DNA from: Proteiniphilum sp.
GTDB taxonomy: Bacteria; Bacteroidota; Bacteroidia; Bacteroidales; Dysgonomonadaceae
Assembly (NCBI GenBank): GCA_031255275.1
Contig: JAIRSV010000083.1
Coordinates: 1 to 13,090 of the forward strand
DNA length: 13,090 bases
Direction of reading: 5' to 3'
Under the pieces are notes generated by a model. The model had not been told where the DNA came from. It was given only the letters and a program-made list of their open reading frames with translations, and did not search any database. Below, piece after piece: positions 7,362 through 13,090 of this stretch. The translations under genes and the position numbers were made by a program. The stretch's first letter is position 1, and each line of letters begins with the position of its first letter.

Positions 7362-9941
7362 TCACACCGGTTTCACGACCTGTATGAAAGAGTGAGGATA
7401 ATCGATCCCCAGGGAAGATTTGTATACGTTACAGAAAGCATCATACACGCTTTTGGCAAGGCCGACCTTGCTTTGCCGGTAAAGAACGGCGCATTTTATC
7501 TGCAGCGCCTCTTCGCTGAGGAAGTCGTGCTGAAACAGGGTATCGGCAATTTTCAGTTTCAGGGAATCGGTCAGGTCGAATTTTTGCAGAAAGCCCGTAC
7601 AGAAATCAATGGCGGTATTGGCAAAGTCGTTTTTGAACGGATCTGCCCAGTCCGTTTCTATGCCGGGCAACATCCCGCCGCGTGTCAGCAGTTCCAACAG
7701 TCGTTCCGGATCACGGTGCTCCTTTTCTCTGAAGAGCTTCATGATTTCCCAGTAATCACACAGGGAGTCGTCGTCTATGCGGATTCTCCAATAGCTGTTT
7801 TGATTGATGATTTTCACATCTCCTACCTCTTCGAGTATCGCTCTCAGCTTGCTGACATACACGTTCCGGTTGTTTTTGGCGGCCTCTTCCGACTTGTCGT
7901 GCCAGAGAAGTTTGATCAGCCTGCCGCCGCTGATTCCTCTCGAATCCTTGACGGAGTAACAGATGAGGATGATCAGCAACGATCGCAGTATGGGCGAAAA
8001 CTGTGCGGTTATATCCCTCCCGGTTCTGTCAAGCACTCTGAATCTGTCCAGAAAGCAGATGCAGCTTCGGGAGAGATCGTAATGCCGGATGACGGGTTCT
8101 TTCTCGAAGACGGGCGCGGGCGCGGGTACTGCCGGTGACGGTGCCGGTGCCGGATCCCTTTCCGCCTCCTTCTCGTCTTCTCCGGTTCGGCGCCTCTTCC
8201 GGTAATGACGCCAACAGAGGGCTGCGCCGGACAGGAGCAGCGCCGGAAGGAGCAGGCCGAACGGTATGGCGTATTTTTTCCGGAAGCTGCTTTTTCCCTT
8301 AGCCGCGTGAGGCTGCGGCACGGATGTGACGGAAACGGGCAGTGGGGGATAGTTTATTTCGTATATTTCGAGGGTGGACGCTCCGCTGACTTCCGAGAGC
8401 AGAATGGAGGCGTAGAGTTTTTGCAGTCCGGGGGAGAGAAACAGGTTTGTGAATGTGTAGTGCGTGTCGAATTTGACGCCGATCGGCAGAGACATCAGTT
8501 CGAATCCGGGGTGGGCGGCCTCGATCTTCATTAAGACTCCGTTTGACTGCGATGTGAGGACATAAAAGCACCGGTTTTCGGGATCATAAATCATGTTTTC
8601 GCCCGGTACGAAATCGCCATTCTCGGGAGTGCCCGTCCATGACCAGTATTTTTTCACGCTCCTGTCGGTTACGTCCACCGCATACAGGTCATAATAGTTG
8701 CGGGGGAACAGTTCCTGTTTTCCCGAAGGTGATCCCCGTCCGCCGAAGATGTAGAGACGGTTGCCGGCAAGCACCGAGGCCGGTGAGTAGCGCGGAGCTA
8801 TGTCGGGAAGCGGTATGTGCTGCGGCGGCTTCCCTTCGTGGAGGGGGTAGCTCAAGAGCAGTTCGTTGTTATAAAGGTAGTGTCCGTATCCGCCGAAGCT
8901 GATCAGTGCTGAATCAACCGGGTTGTATACCACGGTGTTGTTCCAGTAATTGGGGTCTTTTGCCGGCACCTTCAGGCTTTTCCACCGGCTCCGGGTCAGA
9001 TCGAAGATGGAGTAGATGTTTTCGGTGAGGTTATAAGACAGCAACTGTCGTTCCGGGGTGATGTAGATCATCTGATTGGGCAGGCCGGCGGCATATTTTC
9101 CGCCGGTGATCAGGGCACTGTCGGTCTCTGCTTTTACTTTTCCGCCCTCGTCTTCCCGGCCGAGGGATATGGTGTGGAGGAGGTCGTCTGTGGTGACGAA
9201 AAATTTGCTGCCGACCGAGTCGAAGGCTATGGCGGGAGCCGTGTCAAATTTTCTGCCGTAGACCTTTCGCCATGAGATGAGGTCGTCTATTATCCACTGG
9301 GCGTTCCGGCCGGTGGCGGGGATGCCTGATATTTCGTCGTAACAGGTATCCCCGGCGTGCTGCGCCATTTTCCAGAGGCGTATCTGCCGGCCGTTCTTTT
9401 TCAGGCTTACATCCCGGATGTTTACGGAGGCGACGTCGTCTTGCGTGAAGCCGTCGAAGGGGCAGCGCCCGAATGAGATACGTACGCTTTTCGTATCCTT
9501 CAGGGCGCGGTGTGCGATTTCCCTGTTTTCGCCGTCGTAGCATACCGTGATCCGACCCTGCCGGCAATCGAGCGTGAGGGTTACCTTGAGCCATGTCTCC
9601 ATGCGCGCCGGGCGCTGAAAGAGGTGTATCTCTTCCCCCGTCAGCAGGAATGGCAGACGGCTGCCGTCTTCGGCGACACGATACATCAGGTCTATGTTTT
9701 CGCCGCTGTGCGTGATCACGCGCAGGAGTGTGCCGAAGACGTTGTCGTCTCTCACCCACAGGTCAAATTCCAGGTCGAGCCGTATCCCCTCCGTCTTTAC
9801 GGACCGGCCGTTTTCGAGCGCCATGCCCGTCAGACGGGAGATGTGCAGCGGATAAGACCGGATATGAAGCCCGTATTCGGGTATATTGGCGGTCGCGCGG
9901 ATACTGTGCAGGAGGAGAAGTGTCAGCAACAGATTTCTCAT
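7362..9941 (-). CDS. Transmembrane one-component regulator: lectin-like/Kelch sensor, TM helix, SARP-like DNA-binding output
   Basis: The protein has 859 residues from the ATG at 9941, chosen because it begins a signal peptide (MRNLLLTLLLLHSIRATA). The open frame continues upstream to 10421, but that part overlaps the ABC-F gene out of frame and is low-complexity, so it is rejected. Exported part: a concanavalin/LamG-like beta-sandwich (about 25-190), then a Kelch-type propeller (about 235-535) with visible ISFGGYG (347-353) and LYIFGGRG (396-403). One membrane helix is at about 558-577 (AIPFGLLLPALLLSGAALCW), followed by Arg/Lys (positive-inside) and a Pro/Ala linker (597-612). Cytoplasmic part: an OmpR/PhoB-type winged helix (about 626-722; recognition helix NNRNVYVSKLRAIL at 690-703), then a BTAD-like helical domain (about 725-855). 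Winged helix plus BTAD is the SARP/AfsR arrangement. It probably senses an extracytoplasmic ligand and controls the adjacent lipoprotein-susCD operon; the ligand is unknown. No kinase or receiver domain is present. Confidence 0.88.
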   Translation of the reverse strand: MRNLLLTLLLLHSIRATANIPEYGLHIRSYPLHISRLTGMALENGRSVKTEGIRLDLEFDLWVRDDNVFGTLLRVITHSGENIDLMYRVAEDGSRLPFLLTGEEIHLFQRPARMETWLKVTLTLDCRQGRITVCYDGENREIAHRALKDTKSVRISFGRCPFDGFTQDDVASVNIRDVSLKKNGRQIRLWKMAQHAGDTCYDEISGIPATGRNAQWIIDDLISWRKVYGRKFDTAPAIAFDSVGSKFFVTTDDLLHTISLGREDEGGKVKAETDSALITGGKYAAGLPNQMIYITPERQLLSYNLTENIYSIFDLTRSRWKSLKVPAKDPNYWNNTVVYNPVDSALISFGGYGHYLYNNELLLSYPLHEGKPPQHIPLPDIAPRYSPASVLAGNRLYIFGGRGSPSGKQELFPRNYYDLYAVDVTDRSVKKYWSWTGTPENGDFVPGENMIYDPENRCFYVLTSQSNGVLMKIEAAHPGFELMSLPIGVKFDTHYTFTNLFLSPGLQKLYASILLSEVSGASTLEIYEINYPPLPVSVTSVPQPHAAKGKSSFRKKYAIPFGLLLPALLLSGAALCWRHYRKRRRTGEDEKEAERDPAPAPSPAVPAPAPVFEKEPVIRHYDLSRSCICFLDRFRVLDRTGRDITAQFSPILRSLLIILICYSVKDSRGISGGRLIKLLWHDKSEEAAKNNRNVYVSKLRAILEEVGDVKIINQNSYWRIRIDDDSLCDYWEIMKLFREKEHRDPERLLELLTRGGMLPGIETDWADPFKNDFANTAIDFCTGFLQKFDLTDSLKLKIADTLFQHDFLSEEALQIKCAVLYRQSKVGLAKSVYDAFCNVYKSSLGIDYPHSFIQVVKPV

Positions 9942-10028
9942 GTCAGATAAATTTTCAGTGTCAGGAAAAAAGACCGGCCGGCTTCGTGCGGGAACCGAGT
10001 GTTGCTCTCGGACGTCCGGCAGGGGTGA

Positions 10029-10036
10029 CAAAGGTA
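10029..10036 (-). promoter_or_regulatory. -7 promoter element (TACCTTTG) of the regulator gene
   Basis: The minus strand carries an exact TAnnTTTG match 87 bases before the chosen ATG at 9941. This suggests that the regulator has its own promoter rather than being read only from the ABC-F gene. No good TTTG lies 19-21 bases upstream; instead there is an AT-rich stretch with two TTAAT copies 10 bases apart (10073-10069 and 10063-10059). The roughly 80-base leader contains the palindrome CGGACGTCCG (10009-10018). Confidence 0.4.
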
Positions 10037-10085
10037 AGAGTTCGCGGTTGAATTTGATATTAAAAATTATTAAACTTGGGGTCGG

Positions 10086-10101
10086 AGGCGGGAGGGCGCC
10101 T
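10086..10101 (-). terminator. Weak stem-loop after the ABC-F gene
   Basis: AGGCG and CGCCT form a five-base stem around a six-base loop, starting 4 bases after the ABC-F stop codon. On the minus strand the sequence then runs CCGACCCCAAG before an AT-rich stretch. A T-run directly after the stem is missing, so this is a weak terminator candidate. Confidence 0.2.
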
Positions 10102-10105
10102 TTCG

Positions 10106-11989
10106 TCACGCCCGTTCGCTCAGTTCGAGCCAGCGCATTGTTTTCCCGTCGATGAGGGTGATCAGCTGCGAGAGGCGGTTGGACTGATCTGTCAATTCGC
10201 CTGCGGAGAGGGTACCCGAAGAGAGGCTGAGGGAGATCTCCTCCTTTTCCGCTTCCAGCAGTTCGACTTCCCGCTCCAGTTCGCCCATTTCCTGCCTCTC
10301 TTTGAAGGTGAGCCGTTTCTTCTCTTCCGGGCGTCTCCCGCGTGAAGGGGGCGTCTCTTCGCGGCCGGAGGCTTTGCCTTTGACCGGGTCGGCGGGCGGC
10401 TTCGGAAGGGAGGATTTCCATGCGCGATACTGCGTGCAGTTACCCGGAAAGTCCTGTATCTGCGCGTCGCCGTGGAATACGAGCAGGTGGTCTGCCACCT
10501 TGTCCGTAAAGCAGCGGTCGTGCGACACGGTGATGAGGCAGCCCCGGAAGCCGGCAAGATACTCCTCCAGGACGTTCAGCGTGACGACGTCAAGGTCATT
10601 GGTCGGCTCGTCGAGCACCAGGAAGTTGGGATTGCCGATCAGCACCGTGCAGAGGTAGAGGCGTCGTTTTTCGCCTCCGCTGAGTTTGTATACATAGCTG
10701 TGCTGCTTTTCCGGCGGGAAGAGGAAGTGTTGCAGGAACTGCGAGGCGGTGAGGAGGTGACCGTCGCCGAGGTCGATGACTTCGGCAATGTCGCGCACCA
10801 GGTCGATGACCTTTGTCTGCTCGTCAAACAGCAGTCCTTCCTGACTGTAGTAGCCGAATCTGACGGTTTCGCCCACGTCGAAGGTGCCGCTGTCGGGGCG
10901 TTCCAGTCCCAGGAGCATTTTGACGAAGGTGGTTTTTCCGGAACCGTTGTTACCCACGATGCCCATCTTTTCGCCGCGGGTGAAGATGTAGTTAAACTTC
11001 TCGGTGATGCGGATGTCGCCAAACCGCTTGCTGACCTCTTTTGCCTCGAAGATCTTTTTCCCGATGCGGCTCCCCCTCGTGGTCAGGCGGATGAGCTGTT
11101 CCCCGCGCCTGTGTTGCGCCCTCTCTTCGAGCGCATGAAAGGCGTCGACGCGCGATTTGGCCTTAGTCCCCCTTGCCTGCGGCTGTCTGCGCATCCACTC
11201 CAGCTCCTTCCGCAGCAGGTTTGCCGCCTTTTCGGATTCGGCGTTCCGCGCCTCCGCGCGTTCGGCGCGCATTTCCAGGAAGCGGGTATAGTTCCCCTTG
11301 CACGAAAAGAGCCGTCCGTCGTCGATTTCCAGGATCCGGTTGCATACCCTGTCCAGGAAGTAACGGTCGTGCGTCACCATCAGCAGGCTCACGCTGCTGC
11401 GGGAAAGGTACTCCTCGAGCCACTCCACCATATCCGGGTCAAGATGATTGGTCGGTTCATCCGCAATCAGCAGTTCCGGTTCGCCGATCAGCACGCCCGC
11501 CAGCGCCACACGCTTAGCCTGTCCGCCGGAAAGCGTCCCCGTCTTCCGGTGAAAATCGGTAATCTTCAGCCGCGTCAATATCTGTTTCACCCGCCGTTCG
11601 CAGTCCCAGGCGCCGTGCAGATCCATCAGCGAGGTCATTTCGTCCATCGCATCCCGGTTTCCGGCAGCGATGACCTCCTCATAACGGGCAATCAGCCTCA
11701 CCGTCTCGCTGTCGCAGTCGAAGCACGCATCCAGCACGCTCATCTCAGGGTCGAAGGCCGGCGCCTGTTCCAGGTAAGCCATCCGGATATGATGGCGGAA
11801 TACTATCCGTCCGCCGTCACACGGTTCCCTGCCCGTCAGCATGTTGAGCAGCGTCGTCTTTCCGGACCCGTTGGGAGCGATCAGGCCGATTCTGTCACCC
11901 TCGGCAAGGCCGAAAGAGAGATCGCGGAAGAGTGTAAGGTCGCCGAAACTTTTGTCCAGCCGGTCGATTTGAAGCAGAGGATTGGGCAT
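10106..11989 (-). CDS. ABC-F family ATPase, Uup type
   Basis: This is a soluble protein of 627 residues with two ATPase domains and no membrane segments, so it is not a transporter. ABC-F proteins bind ribosomes or act in translation-linked and DNA-related housekeeping. Domain 1 has Walker A APNGSGKTT (38-46, first Gly replaced by Ala), signature LSGGQ (153-157) and Walker B LLIADEPTNHLD (173-184). Domain 2 has GNNGSGKTT (346-354), LSGGE (436-440) and FLVLDEPTNDLD (456-467). The linker between them (about 240-310) is Arg/Glu-rich and helical, with RRQPQARGTKAKSRVDAFH as in Uup proteins. A Pro/Lys-rich spacer leads to a C-terminal coiled coil (about 557-625; RLTFKERQEMGELEREVELLEAEKEE) that matches the Uup C-terminal domain. 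Length is typical. It is not an obvious functional partner of the uptake locus and probably has its own promoter. An antibiotic-resistance role cannot be inferred. Confidence 0.93.
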   Translation of the reverse strand: MPNPLLQIDRLDKSFGDLTLFRDLSFGLAEGDRIGLIAPNGSGKTTLLNMLTGREPCDGGRIVFRHHIRMAYLEQAPAFDPEMSVLDACFDCDSETVRLIARYEEVIAAGNRDAMDEMTSLMDLHGAWDCERRVKQILTRLKITDFHRKTGTLSGGQAKRVALAGVLIGEPELLIADEPTNHLDPDMVEWLEEYLSRSSVSLLMVTHDRYFLDRVCNRILEIDDGRLFSCKGNYTRFLEMRAERAEARNAESEKAANLLRKELEWMRRQPQARGTKAKSRVDAFHALEERAQHRRGEQLIRLTTRGSRIGKKIFEAKEVSKRFGDIRITEKFNYIFTRGEKMGIVGNNGSGKTTFVKMLLGLERPDSGTFDVGETVRFGYYSQEGLLFDEQTKVIDLVRDIAEVIDLGDGHLLTASQFLQHFLFPPEKQHSYVYKLSGGEKRRLYLCTVLIGNPNFLVLDEPTNDLDVVTLNVLEEYLAGFRGCLITVSHDRCFTDKVADHLLVFHGDAQIQDFPGNCTQYRAWKSSLPKPPADPVKGKASGREETPPSRGRRPEEKKRLTFKERQEMGELEREVELLEAEKEEISLSLSSGTLSAGELTDQSNRLSQLITLIDGKTMRWLELSERA

Positions 11990-12009
11990 ATCAGAATTGA
12001 TTTTACGGC

Positions 12010-12017
12010 CAAAAGTA
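12010..12017 (-). promoter_or_regulatory. -7 promoter element (TACTTTTG) of the ABC-F gene
   Basis: This is an exact TAnnTTTG match on the minus strand, 20 bases before the ABC-F ATG at 11989. The implied leader is very short, about 14-17 bases. No clear TTTG lies at the -33 spacing (the sequence there is TCGCA), so the assignment rests on the -7 element alone. Confidence 0.4.
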
Positions 12018-12098
12018 CAAAAAATTCATGACCCGGTGCGAGGAACTAAAGCGGAGAATTCCCTACCCGGCAGATTATCCCGGCAACGCCTCGTCGCG

Positions 12099-12561
12099 TT
12101 GAAAGGGTGATTCAGTCCCCGGCGGAACATTCTCGTTATGTTGAATGGGGGATTTTATCCTCGGCGGGAGATTCTCGTCAAGTGGAACGGGTGATTCAGT
12201 CTTCGGCGGGAGATTCTCGTTATGTTGAATGGGGGATTTTACCCTCGGTGGAAGATTCTCGTCAAGTGGAACGGATGATTTAGTCTTCGGGGTCATTTTC
12301 TCGTCATGAGGAAAGGAAGATTCAACCTTCGGGGGAAGTTTTCAGACTGTACTGAAAAGAAGATTCAGCCCTCGGGGAAGGTTTCAGATTATGCTGAAAG
12401 GAAGATTCAGCCCTCGGGGAACGTTTCAGACTGTACTGAAAGGAAGATTCAGCCCTCGGGGGAGGTTTCAGATTATGCTGAAAGGGTGATTTAGCCCTCG
12501 GGGAAAGTTTCAGATTATGCTGAAAGGAAGATTTAGCCCTTGAGGTCATTTTCAGACCGTA
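12099..12561. repeat. Tandem array of eleven 42-bp units with 84-bp higher-order pattern
   Basis: There are eleven imperfect units. Ten are exactly 42 bases and unit 6 (12309-12351) is 43. Boundaries start at 12099, 12141, 12183, 12225, 12267, 12309, 12352, 12394, 12436, 12478 and 12520. Two sub-arrays are visible. Units 1-5 share ATTCTCGT-type sequence; units 6-11 share TTTCAG. In units 7-11 the junctions form a perfect hairpin TTTCAG-six bases-CTGAAA whose loop alternates mainly between ATTATG and ACTGTA. Units 1-4 also alternate in pairs, giving an 84-bp superperiod. The last unit of each sub-array (5 and 11) carries the variant GGTCATTTTC. Because 42 is a multiple of three, short frames are open on both strands, but the unit differences are mostly non-synonymous, so coding is doubtful. 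Confidence 0.9.
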
Positions 12562-12610
12562 CTGAAGAAGTGGAGAAATGGAGAAGCGGAAAAAACCAGT
12601 TAGGGGAAAG

Positions 12611-12635
12611 CCAGCTCGGGGATCGCCCGAGCTGG
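12611..12635. repeat. Perfect 10-bp inverted repeat (hairpin)
   Basis: CCAGCTCGGG and CCCGAGCTGG flank the five-base loop GATCG. The right arm plus TTG (CCCGAGCTGGTTG, 12626-12638) recurs as a direct repeat at 12880-12892, bracketing the palindrome cluster between them. A mobile REP-like unit or composite repeat is possible; no T-run marks it as a terminator. Confidence 0.7.
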
Positions 12636-12663
12636 TTGATGTGGCTATGAGATGATGGGGTGC

Positions 12664-12862
12664 CGTCATTTCGACCGCAGCGGCAGCGGAGTGGAGAAAT
12701 CCGCTCCCGGAGCGCGATAGCGCAAGCTCCCCTCTGGAGAGGGGGTTGGGGGTGTGTTACGGATGAGAAGTCGCTATGCGACGGCCATATATATAATGTG
12801 CGGGCAAGGCCATGCCTTGCCCTGTTTTCTTTATCGCTCGTCGGGGCGGGTGCTCCCGCCCC
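12664..12862. repeat. Cluster of REP-like palindromes
   Basis: At least six further short inverted repeats occur here. An imperfect element reads CGTCATTTCGACCGC ... GGAGTGGAGAAATC (12664-12701), resembling the GTCATTTCGA/GAAATC intergenic repeats I recall from Bacteroidetes genomes. The others are GCGC-GATA-GCGC (12712-12723), CCCCTC-TGGA-GAGGGG (12729-12744), GTCGC-TAT-GCGAC (12770-12782), GGGCAAGGC-CAT-GCCTTGCCC (12802-12822, followed by TGTTTTCTTT so terminator-like on the plus strand) and GGGGCGGG-TGCT-CCCGCCCC (12843-12862). There is no gene to terminate on the plus strand. A mosaic of dispersed repeats is the best reading; copy number elsewhere in the genome cannot be seen here. Confidence 0.65.
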
Positions 12863-12926
12863 TTGCCGCTCCGGCGCTCCCCGAGCTGGTTGTTTTTGTG
12901 GAATATTTAGTACTTCCGAGTGCACT

Positions 12927-13090
12927 GGCAAAGTCTCACTCTGCAGAGGCAAAGTCTCACTCTGCAGAGGCAAAGTTTCACTCTGCAGAGGAAAAGTCTT
13001 ACTCCGCAGAGGAAAAGTTTCACTCCGCAGAGGAAAAGTTTCACTCTGCAGAGGAAAAGTCTCACTCTGCGGAGGAAATGCCTCCGGCGC
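12927..13090. repeat. 21-bp tandem array, continues past window edge
   Basis: Seven complete 21-base units start at 12927, 12948, 12969, 12990, 13011, 13032 and 13053, followed by a decayed partial unit (13074-13090). The plus-strand unit is close to GG(C/A)AAAGT(C/T)TCACTCTGCAGA. Most junctions contain the perfect palindrome CTCTGCAGAG or its CTCCGCAGAG variant. The minus strand is open as heptapeptide repeats (about E-T-L/F-P-L-Q/R-S) from the right edge down to 12533, but after the repeats this frame runs through the palindrome cluster, so a real gene is doubtful. The full copy number is unknown because the array is cut by the window edge. Confidence 0.85.

Noticed and set aside
10472..12031. 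Plus-strand open frame of 519 codons opposite the ABC-F gene
   Set aside because: It is the mirror frame of a conserved two-domain ATPase; no independent motif is present.
12306..12494. Plus-strand frame with 14-residue repeats (RKIQPSG-type)
   Set aside because: It is the opposite-strand reading of the same 42-bp array; open frames on both strands follow from a period divisible by three.
12099..12561. 42-bp array considered as a CRISPR
   Set aside because: There are no unique spacers: the whole 42-base unit repeats in tandem, and no cas gene is in the window.
12802..12831. Hairpin plus T-rich run read as a plus-strand intrinsic terminator
   Set aside because: No plus-strand gene lies upstream. 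It sits within a group of similar palindromes, so it is listed as part of the REP-like cluster.
12533..13090. Minus-strand open frame covering the 21-bp array and the palindrome cluster
   Set aside because: After the heptapeptide repeats it translates REP-like palindromes and intergenic sequence. No start or domain is visible inside the window, so it is treated as a repeat-driven open frame pending sequence beyond the edge.

Overview
The window looks like a chromosomal segment of a Bacteroidales bacterium with moderately high GC. The signs are a SusC/SusD-type outer-membrane pair, lipoproteins whose cysteine is followed by acidic residues, and promoter-like sites of the Bacteroidetes -7 type (TAnnTTTG). 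No 16S or other phylogenetic marker is present, so genus cannot be given. All supported genes lie on the minus strand, so transcription runs from right to left.

Right to left: (i) 12018-13090 has no convincing gene. It holds an 11-unit 42-bp tandem array (12099-12561), a dense patch of REP-like palindromes (about 12600-12892), and a 21-bp tandem array that runs off the right edge (from 12927). (ii) 10106-11989 encodes a duplicated-ATPase ABC-F protein of the Uup type. (iii) 7362-9941 encodes an 859-residue membrane-spanning regulator: an exported lectin-like and Kelch-propeller sensor, one transmembrane helix, then a cytoplasmic winged helix plus a BTAD-like helical domain (the arrangement of SARP activators). 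(iv) 7025-7361 is a regulatory intergenic region with a hairpin, a 17-bp palindrome and three TTAATG boxes spaced 11-12 bp. (v) 5351-7024, 2052-5216 and 40-2037 form a probable operon: a surface lipoprotein with a DUF4988/PL29-N-like start, a SusC-type TonB-dependent transporter and its SusD-type lipoprotein partner. A further gene appears to start at the left edge (MKQL..., positions 12 to 1).

The likely logic is a nutrient-uptake (polysaccharide utilisation-type) locus under a one-component transmembrane regulator. The periplasmic sensor would detect a glycan or breakdown product, and the SARP-like cytoplasmic part would act on the direct repeats upstream of the lipoprotein-susC-susD operon. 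The link between regulator and operon is inference from adjacency, domain type and repeat geometry. No glycoside hydrolase, lyase or sulfatase lies in the window, so the substrate cannot be named. The most notable items are the regulator architecture, the phased TTAATG boxes next to it, and the composite repeat region at the right end.
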